64,000 nucleotides of DNA from Bauldia sp. (GCA_026126025.1 JAHCJZ010000005.1:1-64000); one strand, 5' to 3'. Positions 1-6,846 are shown, numbered from the stretch's first letter. Notes: a model not told the origin generated them from the letters alone. Translations and numbers: made by a program.

Positions 1-326
1 GCTGGACCGACCGGGCCGAGCTCGCCCGCGACGCCCGGCTCGCCGTCGACGCCAGGCTCGCCCTGAGGGCCCGCGGGACCCGCAGGTCCGGCCGCGCCCG
101 GCTCGCCCTGGGGGCCAGCCGGACCGGCGGGACCGGGTTCTCCCGGTTCGCCCTGGGGACCGGCCGGTCCCTGCGCGCCGGGCGGACCGACCTCTCCCTG
201 CGGGCCGGCCGGACCGGCGGGACCCGGTTCACCCTGCGCCCCTTGCGGCCCGCGCTCACCCGGCGGCGCGTCGCACGCTGCCAGCACCAAAGACGCCGCA
301 ACCAGCACCGCCCAGCGAAGTCGCAT
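1..326 (-). CDS. Collagen-like triple-helix repeat lipoprotein (partial, C-terminus beyond the window)
   Basis: The gene reads leftward from an ATG at 326 and runs off the left edge without a stop, so only the first 108 residues are visible. The N-terminus is a lipoprotein signal peptide: MRLR, a hydrophobic stretch, then lipobox LAAC with Cys18. From about residue 23 the sequence is an unbroken run of roughly 29 Gly-X-Y triplets rich in Pro, Glu, Gln and Ala (units such as GEP, GPA, GPQ), the hallmark of bacterial collagen-like proteins. A GGAGG ribosome site lies just upstream. Family knowledge suggests a surface-anchored rod formed by trimerisation. The C-terminal domain, which would hint at its role, is not visible. 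The repetitive, high-GC DNA here is fully explained by the coding triplets. Confidence 0.85.
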   Translation of the reverse strand, partial: MRLRWAVLVAASLVLAACDAPPGERGPQGAQGEPGPAGPAGPQGEVGPPGAQGPAGPQGEPGEPGPAGPAGPQGEPGAAGPAGPAGPQGEPGVDGEPGVAGELGPVGP

Positions 327-684
327 CGAATCCTCCCAGACCCTGAAGAAAAGCCCTTCGAGCGCGACGCTACCAAACAAGGGCAGGGGTGGCGAGAGCG
401 CCGCACGCGCAGCGAACCGCCACCGCGGCGACAACCGGTCGATCCGCATCGGAAGCGCGGTGTTCGAGGCGCATCGCCGACGCGTCGAGTGACCTCAACG
501 GCAGTCCGTGCAGGTCGCGGGCTTGTCTTTCTCGTTCGAGGTGCCCATCTTTTCGGGGTTCGACATTCTCGCTTCTGCCTTGCCGGGCCCCAATATGGTC
601 CTTCTTCAAGACATCGCCGGAGTTCGAATCCCGTCAGCATGGTGCTGGCGGGCTATGCGCAACGCGCGTGTGAAGGAGGGCCCT
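327..684. other. Gene-free stretch between the collagen-like lipoprotein and csp; probable csp leader at the right
   Basis: No convincing coding sequence is seen in these 358 bases. The genes on either side diverge, so promoters for both must lie here, but I cannot place -35/-10 boxes confidently. The right half (about 590-684) would be the untranslated leader of the cold-shock gene. Such leaders are often long and structured, but I see no defined motif. Confidence 0.4.
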
Positions 685-894
685 ATGGCCACTGGTTCCG
701 TGAAGTTCTTCAATGCCACCAAAGGCTTCGGTTTCATCGAGGTCGAAGGCGGCGGGCCGGATGTGTTCGTGCACATTTCGGCGGTCGAGCGTGCCGGCCT
801 GCCCGGACTCGTCGAAGGTCAGAAGGTGACTTTCGACGTCGAGGCAGACCGGCGTAGCGGCAAGTCCGCCGCGACCAATCTGCAGCGCGCCTAG
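685..894 (+). CDS. Cold-shock domain protein, CspA family
   Basis: A 69-residue single cold-shock domain protein, the normal size for the family. It carries the RNA-binding signatures RNP1 (KGFGFI, residues 13-18) and RNP2 (VFVHIS, residues 27-32) on a small OB-fold. Such proteins bind single-stranded RNA or DNA in the cytoplasm, melt secondary structure, and help translation at low temperature or in stationary phase. The start at 685 is chosen because the cold-shock domain begins directly there and a strong ribosome site (GAAGGAGGG, 672-680) precedes it. The reading frame is open further upstream, but that sequence is not cold-shock-like. The gene stands alone and ends in a strong intrinsic terminator. 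Several paralogues are usual in alphaproteobacteria, so I give no gene letter. Confidence 0.96.
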   Translation: MATGSVKFFNATKGFGFIEVEGGGPDVFVHISAVERAGLPGLVEGQKVTFDVEADRRSGKSAATNLQRA

Positions 895-904
895 TCGCGC
901 CGCG

Positions 905-934
905 AAAAGGCCCGGCGCAAGCCGGGCCTTTTTC
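905..934 (+). terminator. Intrinsic terminator of csp
   Basis: A 12-base perfect stem (905-916 pairing with 921-932) is closed by a GCAA tetraloop. The stem begins with A and ends with T residues, so it is followed directly by a T tract. Confidence 0.95.
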
Positions 935-991
935 ATTCCGCCGGATCGCCGGCGGTCTCTGGGGTGACCCGTGCGGGCGTCGGCCCGGCTG

Positions 992-1147
992 CTATTTGCC
1001 CGCCGGCTTGGTCGCGCCCTTGGCGGTTCCCGGTCCGCCGGACTGGAACCCGCCTCCGTCGCGCAGGTATTTCGGGCCCGACGGCTTCTTCTCCACCGTC
1101 TTGGGCTTCTTGACCTGCTTCGACGGCCGGTTCTTTTCCTTTGCCAT
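992..1147 (-). CDS. Small basic hypothetical protein (51 aa)
   Basis: A 51-residue Lys/Pro/Gly-rich protein starting MAKEKNRPSKQ and ending TKPAGK. It has no membrane segment or signal and is predicted to be disordered. A GGAG ribosome site lies 9 bases before the ATG (1157-1160). The composition (Lys-Pro rich first half, Gly-rich second half) resembles short unannotated proteins that I recall near csp genes in Rhizobiales, but I cannot name a family. It is strongly cationic, so nucleic-acid or ribosome binding is possible; that is inference only. The next gene leftward is csp on the opposite strand, beyond its terminator. Confidence 0.6.
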   Translation of the reverse strand: MAKEKNRPSKQVKKPKTVEKKPSGPKYLRDGGGFQSGGPGTAKGATKPAGK

Positions 1148-1198
1148 TCTCGGATGCTCCTGTTGCAGCGGGTGCGGAGAGCGTCAGCGCGCAGCGGT

Positions 1199-1408
1199 TC
1201 AGCTGCGGGCGGCGGCCGTCAGCTGGCTTTCCCGGACCACCCGCTCGTGACGTTCGACTTCGCTCTTGATCCGGTACTGATTGTCGTCACCGGTGGCGGG
1301 GAGTTGCCTGACGACCAGATAGACCCCGCGTGCGGCGTCGCTGAGGGTCGGCCGCACCGTCAGCGTAACGCGTTGGCCGGGATGAAAACGATGAGCGGTT
1401 GTTGCCAA
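1199..1408 (-). CDS. Small conserved-looking hypothetical protein (about 69 aa)
   Basis: The core (FHPGQRVTLTVRP, then GVYLVVRQLPATGDDNQYRIKS, then HERVVRESQL) looks like a compact beta-rich domain. It resembles short uncharacterised alphaproteobacterial proteins that share a 'VVRxLP..D..YRIKS..E.HERVV.ESQL' pattern, recalled from memory and not searched. The start is uncertain. TTG at 1408 begins close to the conserved core, while an ATG at 1471 adds a 21-residue Ser/Ala-rich extension that looks non-native. There is no signal peptide or membrane segment. It lies 51 bases upstream of the 51-residue gene on the same strand, so the two may be co-transcribed. Function unknown. Confidence 0.6.
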   Translation of the reverse strand: MATTAHRFHPGQRVTLTVRPTLSDAARGVYLVVRQLPATGDDNQYRIKSEVERHERVVRESQLTAAARS

Positions 1409-1572
1409 GAGCCGTCCCTTTCGTGTTGAGGACGGCGCGGATGCGCAGGCCTGTGAGGCAGACGCCGGCACGGCGGCGGGCGACCGCGCTTATGTGAGGC
1501 CTTGGACGGTCGCGCACAAGTCCGAAACGTAAGCGGCCGCGCCGGCCTGGAGTTGCCGCCGTTCGACGATGC

Positions 1573-1647
1573 TGGTGCCGGCTGCAGGATTTGAACCCGC
1601 GACCAACGGTTTACAAAACCGCTGCTCTACCACTGAGCTAAGCCGGC
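1573..1647 (-). tRNA. tRNA-Thr (anticodon TGT)
   Basis: A complete cloverleaf reads leftward. The 7-base acceptor stem is perfect (GCCGGCT with AGCCGGC), followed by discriminator A and an encoded CCA (1573-1575). The anticodon loop TTTGTAA gives anticodon TGT, and the T loop is GGGTTCAAATCC. It lies just upstream of where rlmB ends. Confidence 0.97.
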
Positions 1648-1701
1648 CCGCCGCCATTCTACACGGTCGGGCGTTAGCGTGCGCCGGTCGCCATGGTCAA
1701 G

Positions 1702-2490
1702 TCAGGGCGAAAGGCTCCGTCGCGCGAGGTAGAGCGCCAGCACCGCCGCGTTGGAGACGTTGAGGCTCCGGATCGCGCCGGGGAGGTCGAGACGGGCGAC
1801 GACGTCGCAGGTGTCGCGCGTCAGCTTGCGCAGGCCCTTGCCTTCGGCGCCGAGGACGAGGGCGATCTTGTCGCCGCCGATCGCCGTCTCGAGCGTCGCG
1901 GCGCCGTCGGAATCGAGGCCGATCCGCCGGAAGCCGAGCGACCCCAGCTCGTCGAGGGCGCGGGCGAGGTTCGGGACCGTCAGCACCGGCACGATGTCGA
2001 GCGCGCCGGAGGCGGCCTTGGCGAGCACCGCCGTCTCGGCCGGTGCGTGGCGTCCGGTGACGATCACGGCATCGGCCGCGACGGCGGCCGCCGAGCGAAG
2101 CACGGCGCCGACATTGTGCGGGTCGGTCACCTGATCGAGGAGGAGCACCAGCCGCGCGTCGCGGCCGAGCTCGGCGAGCGAGGGCGAGGGCAGGGGCTCG
2201 ACCTCTACCGCAACGCCCTGATGCACCGCCTCCGCGCCGAGAAGGCGGTCGAGGTCGCGCGGGATCGCCGGCTCCGGCGCGACGGGGAACCGCGCGCCGA
2301 GCTCTTCGAGCCGGTGGCGTGCGTTCTCGGTGGCGATGATGCGCAGCACCGTCCGCCGCGGATTGGCGAGCGCGGCGGCGACCGAATGGATGCCGTAGAT
2401 GAAGAGCCTGTCGGGACGACGCTCCGCCGGCGAGCGCGGCCGGTACGGGCCGCCGCGGCGATGGCCCGGACGGGAGCGGGGACCTTTCAT
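1702..2490 (-). CDS. rlmB: 23S rRNA 2'-O-ribose methyltransferase, TrmH/SpoU family (RlmB-like)
   Basis: A 262-residue SPOUT (trefoil-knot) methyltransferase that uses S-adenosylmethionine to methylate a guanosine ribose in 23S rRNA. An Arg-rich start precedes an N-terminal substrate-binding region (GIHSVAAAL...). The three SpoU motifs follow: DPHNVGAVLRSA (motif 1, with the Asn and Arg used in catalysis), VLGAEGKGL (motif 2, cofactor binding) and SLNVSNAAVLALY (motif 3). The start at 2490 is chosen because upstream in-frame sequence is low-complexity and has no family similarity. This position, next to tRNA-Tyr and tRNA-Gly and upstream of secE, is the usual alphaproteobacterial place for the gene. 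Its promoter appears to lie almost on the start codon. Confidence 0.93.
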   Translation of the reverse strand: MKGPRSRPGHRRGGPYRPRSPAERRPDRLFIYGIHSVAAALANPRRTVLRIIATENARHRLEELGARFPVAPEPAIPRDLDRLLGAEAVHQGVAVEVEPLPSPSLAELGRDARLVLLLDQVTDPHNVGAVLRSAAAVAADAVIVTGRHAPAETAVLAKAASGALDIVPVLTVPNLARALDELGSLGFRRIGLDSDGAATLETAIGGDKIALVLGAEGKGLRKLTRDTCDVVARLDLPGAIRSLNVSNAAVLALYLARRSLSP

Positions 2491-2497
2491 GCCGCGG

Positions 2498-2526
2498 CTT
2501 ATAGGAGCGCGTCCGGACGGCGGCAA
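2498..2526 (-). promoter_or_regulatory. Probable sigma-70 promoter of rlmB, predicting a leaderless transcript
   Basis: Reading leftward: -35 TTGCCG (2526-2521), a 17-base spacer, and -10 TATAAG (2503-2498). The -10 ends only 7 bases before the rlmB ATG, so transcription would begin at or next to the start codon. Confidence 0.55.
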
Positions 2527-2543
2527 TCTCGCGGCGGCGTCCG

Positions 2544-2572
2544 TTGACAGGGGGTGACCCGGTCGCCATAAC
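2544..2572 (+). promoter_or_regulatory. Sigma-70 promoter of the tRNA-Tyr/tRNA-Gly unit
   Basis: Consensus -35 TTGACA (2544-2549), a 17-base spacer, and -10 CATAAC (2567-2572). It lies about 75 bases upstream of tRNA-Tyr and diverges from the rlmB promoter. Confidence 0.7.
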
Positions 2573-2647
2573 CAGCGCCGCGCGAGCGACCCGCCCCTTG
2601 CGGTCGAGCGTTGCGATCCCAGGTTATGCGTTCCCCGCATGATCTCC

Positions 2648-2733
2648 GGGGGAGTGTCCCGAGTGGCAAAGGGGGCGGACTGTAAATCCGCTGGCGAACG
2701 CCTTCGTAGGTTCGAGTCCTACCTCCCCCACCA
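2648..2733 (+). tRNA. tRNA-Tyr (anticodon GTA)
   Basis: An 86-base class II tRNA with a long variable arm. The acceptor stem GGGGGAG pairs with CTCCCCC, discriminator A is followed by encoded CCA, the anticodon loop CTGTAAA reads GTA, and the T loop is TTCGAGT. Confidence 0.97.
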
Positions 2734-2755
2734 TCGCATCGGGTCCCTGGCTCCG

Positions 2756-2829
2756 GCGGGTGTAGCTCAATGGTAGAGCAACAGCCTTCCAAGCTGATGA
2801 CGAGGGTTCGATTCCCTTCACCCGCTCCA
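2756..2829 (+). tRNA. tRNA-Gly (anticodon TCC)
   Basis: A 74-base tRNA. The acceptor GCGGGTG pairs with CACCCGC, discriminator T is followed by encoded CCA (2827-2829), and the anticodon loop CTTCCAA reads TCC. It marks the left border of locus A. Confidence 0.97.
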
Positions 2830-2871
2830 ATTTCCCGCCGCTCCGGCCATGTCCGGGCCGGGCTGCGGCGA

Positions 2872-3633
2872 TTGCTTCTGGCCCTGCCGCTCGCCGCACT
2901 GGCCTGCGTCCAACCCGCCCTGGCCGATCAGCGGGCTGATTTCCTCGCCGGCATCACCGTCGACTGCCCGGGCTGCGATCTGGCGGGCGTGATGCTGAAG
3001 CGCTCCGTGCTCGACGGCGCCGACCTCTCCGGCGCGAGCCTCGTCGGCGCCAACCTGCACGATGCCTCGCTGGCCGGCGCCAATCTGCGCGGCGCCGACC
3101 TCACCGAGGCCAATCTCAACAAGGCCGTCCTCCGCCAGGCCGATCTCAGCGGCGCGACGTTACGGGGGGCGCTGCTCTTTGCCGCCGATCTCAGCGGGGC
3201 GATCGCGGTCGAGGCCGACTTTGAGGGCGCGCGGATGGGTGAATCGACCTGGACCCGCGCCGACCTCGCCGGCGCCAGCATGATCGGCACCAACCTCAGG
3301 AACGCGCGGATGGGCCGCGCAAGCCTCGTCGGGGTGGACTTCCGCGGCTCGATCCTGGAGGGCGTCCACTTGGCGCTGGCCGATCTCAGCGGAGCGAACC
3401 TGTCACGGACGCTGATGGTGGCGGCGCAGCTCCGGGGCGCGATCCTGCGCGCCGCTCTCGTCCAGGGCAGCGATCTCTATGGCGCGGATCTCCACGACGC
3501 GGACCTGACCGGTGCCGACTTCCGGGGCTCGCGCCTCACCACCGCGATCCTGACCAACGCTACGCTCGACGGCGCGCGCTTCGAGGAAGCGATCATGCCG
3601 GACGGCCGGCCTTGGACGGCCGGGGGCGGCTGA
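2872..3633 (+). CDS. Exported pentapeptide-repeat protein with N-terminal CPGC motif (locus A)
   Basis: After a hydrophobic export signal (LLLALPLAALACVQPALA) the mature protein opens with DCPGCDLAG. The rest is almost all A(D/N)LxxA pentapeptide repeats, which fold as a right-handed quadrilateral beta-helix, ending IMPDGRPWTAGGG. The same CPGC opening and IMPDGR ending occur in the C-terminal half of the fusion protein at 23891-25417, so the two are paralogous. Start: there is no ATG or GTG between the end of tRNA-Gly (2829) and the signal. TTG at 2872 is given, CTG at 2863 would add a more typical LRR n-region, and in-frame ATGs at 2770 and 2800 lie inside the tRNA. It is convergent with the four-cysteine gene, 7 bases away. 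Biochemical function unknown. Confidence 0.82.
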   Translation: MLLALPLAALACVQPALADQRADFLAGITVDCPGCDLAGVMLKRSVLDGADLSGASLVGANLHDASLAGANLRGADLTEANLNKAVLRQADLSGATLRGALLFAADLSGAIAVEADFEGARMGESTWTRADLAGASMIGTNLRNARMGRASLVGVDFRGSILEGVHLALADLSGANLSRTLMVAAQLRGAILRAALVQGSDLYGADLHDADLTGADFRGSRLTTAILTNATLDGARFEEAIMPDGRPWTAGGG

Positions 3634-3640
3634 CGCCGGC

Positions 3641-4363
3641 TCAGTCGGCGGGCCGATAGGGGTCCTGATAGACCTCCAGCCGTGCCGAGCTCTCGAAAAG
3701 ACCCGTGGTGACCCTGCCGGCGACGGGATCGATGGTGCTTTCGCCGGGACGGCGATAGTAGCGCGCCACGACCCGGAGGTTCAGGCCGTCCATCGACTTG
3801 GTGCATCTCTCGTCGACGAAGGCGTCGCCGACGGGCTGTCTGGCGTCGTCGGGCGGCGTCTCGATGCATGCCCATCCCTCCAGCCCGAACCGGTTCTTGT
3901 ACTGGTAGCGATAGGTATGGGCCGCCGCGCGCTGAACATCGGACACGCGATTGTCGGTGACGATGCGAAGCCCGCGCAGGACGCCGGCGGGATCGAACAA
4001 TGCGGAAACGATCGACGGCGCCCCGAACGGCCGCGTCCCGCTCAGCCTTTCGATCCAGGCCTCGATTTCGTACGCGCGGGCGACGTATTCCTGCTCGTCA
4101 TCATATCCGAACTGGACCTCGCGAAGGCCGTCGGGCTCGGGCTGGCAGGTGAGGAAGTCGGCGAAGCTGCTCAACGGCCGCGCGGGCGGACCGCCGTTCG
4201 TTCCGCAGGCATAGTCCTGGTAGTCCAGCCGCGGAATCGACGCTGCCTCGGCCCCCAGCTCAAGGTTCCAGATATCCGGCGGACGGTTGAATTGCGCGTA
4301 AACGGGTGCCGGCGCCAGCAGAGCGCCGATGGTCAGGCCCAATACGATTGGGAGCTGGCGCAT
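3641..4363 (-). CDS. Exported four-cysteine 'CGTNGGPP' domain protein of unknown function (locus A)
   Basis: A 240-residue protein with a clear Sec signal (residues 1-23, cleavage after VYA). I do not recognise the domain. Its landmarks are CGTNGGPP (53-60), FADFLTCQP (68-76), REVQFGYDDE (81-90), SALFDPAGVLRGLRIVTDNRV (split here as SALFDPAGVLRG, 120-131, and LRIVTDNRV, 132-140), GWAC (163-166) and a C-terminal SARLEVY. Four cysteines (53, 73, 166, 187) all align with cysteines in the first half of the fusion protein at 23891-25417, suggesting two disulfides in the periplasm. It is divergent from the cytochrome c gene (99-base shared upstream region) and convergent with the pentapeptide gene. 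A role beside quinoprotein oxidation is inferred from context only. Confidence 0.85.
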   Translation of the reverse strand: MRQLPIVLGLTIGALLAPAPVYAQFNRPPDIWNLELGAEAASIPRLDYQDYACGTNGGPPARPLSSFADFLTCQPEPDGLREVQFGYDDEQEYVARAYEIEAWIERLSGTRPFGAPSIVSALFDPAGVLRGLRIVTDNRVSDVQRAAAHTYRYQYKNRFGLEGWACIETPPDDARQPVGDAFVDERCTKSMDGLNLRVVARYYRRPGESTIDPVAGRVTTGLFESSARLEVYQDPYRPAD

Positions 4364-4462
4364 GTTCAGCTACGATACCGATGCAAACCATGCCCTGCCA
4401 AGGCCGCATGCGACCATCCCGACACCGGCAGGTCTGGATAGAAAAATGCTGGGAGGAAAGGA

Positions 4463-5014
4463 ATGCTGGTTCAAGGATCGGGAAGGGGAAGACTGCTCGG
4501 TATCGTGACGGCGTGCTGCGTGCTTGTCGCGGGCATCGGCGGGCTGGAGGCAGGGACGGGCGCCGACGATGGCGGTGAAGCCCCGGCAATCAGCGACTCG
4601 CAGATCGCCTTCGGCAAGACGGTCTACCAGACGCGAGCCAGCTGCATCGTTTGTCACGGCTGGTCCGGCAATGGCGACGCCGCCGAGCGCGCCGCAGCGC
4701 CAGGCCTGTCGCTTCGCGAGACAGTGTTGACGCGCGACCAGCTGATCGAAGTGGTCAAATGCGGACGCCCCGGCACCAACATGCCGTATCACGACTCGTT
4801 CGCCTACACCGACGACCGCTGCTACGGCGTCACCGCCGCGGAGCTCGGCGACCAGATGCCGACGCGCACCATCGCCTCCACCCTGCAGCGTCGTGAGATC
4901 GAGGCGGTCGTCGACTATCTGATCGCCCGGGTCGTCGGCCGCGGTGAGATCACCCTGGCCGAATGCGAGGAATTCTGGGAGCCGGGTGCGCGGGCCTGCG
5001 CAGAGTACCAGTGA
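4463..5014 (+). CDS. Exported class I c-type cytochrome next to a PQQ dehydrogenase
   Basis: A 183-residue protein with an N-terminal signal (hydrophobic residues about 11-30) and one heme c site CIVCH (61-65). The probable sixth ligand is Met107 in GRPGTNMPYHD. Extra cysteines (100, 120, and two near the C-terminus) suggest disulfides. The pattern 'CGRPGTxMPYHD...DDRCYG...EIEAVVDYL' matches small cytochromes commonly found beside PQQ-dependent dehydrogenases. The likely job is to accept electrons from the quinoprotein at 5086-6846 in the periplasm and pass them toward an oxidase. A strong ribosome site (GGAGGAAAG, 4452-4460) supports the start. The gene converges with the dehydrogenase, separated by a hairpin. 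Locus B has no cytochrome counterpart. Confidence 0.9.
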   Translation: MLVQGSGRGRLLGIVTACCVLVAGIGGLEAGTGADDGGEAPAISDSQIAFGKTVYQTRASCIVCHGWSGNGDAAERAAAPGLSLRETVLTRDQLIEVVKCGRPGTNMPYHDSFAYTDDRCYGVTAAELGDQMPTRTIASTLQRREIEAVVDYLIARVVGRGEITLAECEEFWEPGARACAEYQ

Positions 5015-5036
5015 CGCGGCTTGCGCTTCGAAATGA

Positions 5037-5065
5037 GGAAGGGGCGGCCGGTGGCCGCCCCTTCC
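5037..5065. terminator. Hairpin between the convergent cytochrome c and PQQ dehydrogenase genes
   Basis: A 13-base perfect GC-rich stem (5037-5049 with 5053-5065) has a 3-base loop. There is no good T tract on either side, so termination strength is uncertain, but the position suggests a bidirectional terminator. Confidence 0.7.
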
Positions 5066-5085
5066 CGTTGGTCCGGGCTTCGCGC

Positions 5086-6846
5086 CTAGAGCCCGAAGAC
5101 GAACAGCATCGAGGTGGTCCGGATGTTCTGGACCTCCGGATGCCCGACCAGGTTGCCGCGGGCGATGAAGCCGACACCGGCGAGGATCGCGACATACTGA
5201 TCCCCGTTGACGGCGAAGGACATCGGCGGCGCGTTGAGCGGCGTGCCGAGATTGACGCTCCAGAGCTCCTCGAGCGTCTCGTCATTGTACGCCTTGACGC
5301 TGCCGTCGAGATAGCCGGAGAAGATCAGCCCGCCCGCGGTCGACAGGATGCCGCTGTAATTCGCGTAGGGCTCGACGATCTGGGTCGCGATCGTGCCGGT
5401 CGCCACGTCGACGGCCGTCAGGGTCGCGTTGGTCTGCGCGTTGACAGGCGTGATAGCGCCGAAGCCGGGGTCGTCCCCGACCACCCAGTCGCCGGGATTG
5501 AACGGGATCTGATCGATGCGCGAGCAGTTTTCCGTGCCGACGATGTAGTAGAGACCGGTCGCCGGATTGTAGGCGGACGGGAAGTAGTTGTTGCCGCCGC
5601 CGATCGTCGGGCAGGCCTCGACGACCGGGTTGTCGTGCGTCGGCGCGACGCCGGCATAGGGCTGGAAGTCCGCGTTCTCGACGTACTCGACGGGCATGCC
5701 CGTCTTCGGATCGAGACCGGCGGTCCAGTTCAGCGCCAGAACGTACTGGACGCCGTTGACGAACTCGCCGGTGCCGGCGTCCAGCGTGTAGTAGAAGCCG
5801 TTGCGCGCCGAGTGCGCGACCACACGGCGCATCTGGCCGTCCACCTCGAGATCGATCAGCGTGTGAACGCCGACCTCGTCATAATCCCACGAGTCGTTCG
5901 GCGTGTACTGGAAATACCAGACGATCTCGCCCGTATCGCCATCAAGGCCCAGCGCGCTGTTGGTGTAGAGATTGTCGCCCGGACGATAGGACGCGTCGAA
6001 GTCCGGTGCCGGGTTGCCCGTGCCCCAGATCACGATGTTGTTGTCCGGATCATAGGAGCCCGTGACCCAGCCTGATCCACCGCCGGTCTGCCACGCGTTC
6101 CAGTCGTCCTTCCATGTCTCCGAGCCGGGCTCGCCGGGAGCCGGGATGATCCAGCGCCGCCAGGCCTGCTCGCCTGTTTCGGTGTCGTAGGCGTCGATCC
6201 AGCCCCGGATGCCCGAATCCGCGCCTGAAACGCCGATCACCAGCTTGTCCTCGAGCGCGAGCGGAGCGACGGTCAGATACTCGACGCTGTCCGGCGAGGT
6301 CGCCTGAATGTCGTAGAGCAGCTCGCCGGTTGCGGCCGCCGTCTGCAGGAGGCGGCCGTCGAATGAGACGGAGTAGACGTTGTCGCCGAACAGGGCCACG
6401 CCGCGATTGGCGCGAATGCCGGGCTCCGACGGATCGACGCCCGGGTTCATTTCCCATTGGATCAGACCTCGGTCGCCCGAGCTGACGTCGATCCGCGTCA
6501 CCACGCCCCACCCGTCGGTGATGTACATCGCCCCGTCGTCGACGAGAGGAGTCCCCTGCATCGAATTGTTGCCGGTCTCGACGCCGCTCACCGCAACCGC
6601 GTACGCAAGGCGCAGGCCGCCGACATTGTCGCGGTTGATCATGTCGAGCCCGGAATGACGATGGGCCGAGTAGTTGCCGTGGTTGGTCAGCCAGTTCTGC
6701 GGTTCTGCGTCGGCGTTCAGTAGGCGCTCATAGGTGACGTCCGCCGCTGCGGGCGTGACCATCACCGCGGCAAGGGCCGCGATAGAAACAGAGCCGAAAT
6801 ACCTCACGACCCGGCGTCTTGCGGTGCGTTGTGGTTGCATGTTCAT
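5086..6846 (-). CDS. Exported PQQ-dependent (quinoprotein) alcohol-type dehydrogenase, DYD/lanthanide-type active site (locus A)
   Basis: A 586-residue eight-bladed beta-propeller with an Arg-rich Tat/Sec-like signal (cleavage near AAA/D36). It should oxidise an alcohol or aldehyde in the periplasm with PQQ and a metal. Visible signatures: GTGNPAP (Asn278, metal ligand), SWDYD (catalytic-base Asp321 plus Asp323), RNG (Arg348), GLDPKTGMP, tryptophan-docking repeats such as DTETGEQAW and DGDTGEIVW, and the C-terminal LFVFGL. Asp323, two residues after the catalytic Asp, is the extra ligand found in lanthanide-dependent XoxF/ExaF/PedH enzymes. Two oddities: the metal ligand Glu of the family is Asp210 (GVSGAD), and the adjacent-cysteine pair before the NRGVA segment is missing. 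It is paralogous to 22095-23798. The substrate cannot be read from sequence. GGGGGAGGA precedes the ATG. Confidence 0.93.
   Translation of the reverse strand: MNMQPQRTARRRVVRYFGSVSIAALAAVMVTPAAADVTYERLLNADAEPQNWLTNHGNYSAHRHSGLDMINRDNVGGLRLAYAVAVSGVETGNNSMQGTPLVDDGAMYITDGWGVVTRIDVSSGDRGLIQWEMNPGVDPSEPGIRANRGVALFGDNVYSVSFDGRLLQTAAATGELLYDIQATSPDSVEYLTVAPLALEDKLVIGVSGADSGIRGWIDAYDTETGEQAWRRWIIPAPGEPGSETWKDDWNAWQTGGGSGWVTGSYDPDNNIVIWGTGNPAPDFDASYRPGDNLYTNSALGLDGDTGEIVWYFQYTPNDSWDYDEVGVHTLIDLEVDGQMRRVVAHSARNGFYYTLDAGTGEFVNGVQYVLALNWTAGLDPKTGMPVEYVENADFQPYAGVAPTHDNPVVEACPTIGGGNNYFPSAYNPATGLYYIVGTENCSRIDQIPFNPGDWVVGDDPGFGAITPVNAQTNATLTAVDVATGTIATQIVEPYANYSGILSTAGGLIFSGYLDGSVKAYNDETLEELWSVNLGTPLNAPPMSFAVNGDQYVAILAGVGFIARGNLVGHPEVQNIRTTSMLFVFGL

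Noticed and set aside
1-240. Possible tandem DNA repeat or CRISPR-like array
   Set aside because: The periodicity is 9-base multiples from Gly-X-Y codons in an open frame on the minus strand; there are no conserved spacers.
615-645. tRNA T-arm-like sequence (GGAGTTCGAATCCC) upstream of csp
   Set aside because: The 5-base stem does not pair and no other tRNA arm is present; chance resemblance or an old fragment.
2770-2871. ATG starts at 2770 and 2800 for the pentapeptide gene
   Set aside because: They lie inside the mature tRNA-Gly sequence, so translation from them is unlikely.
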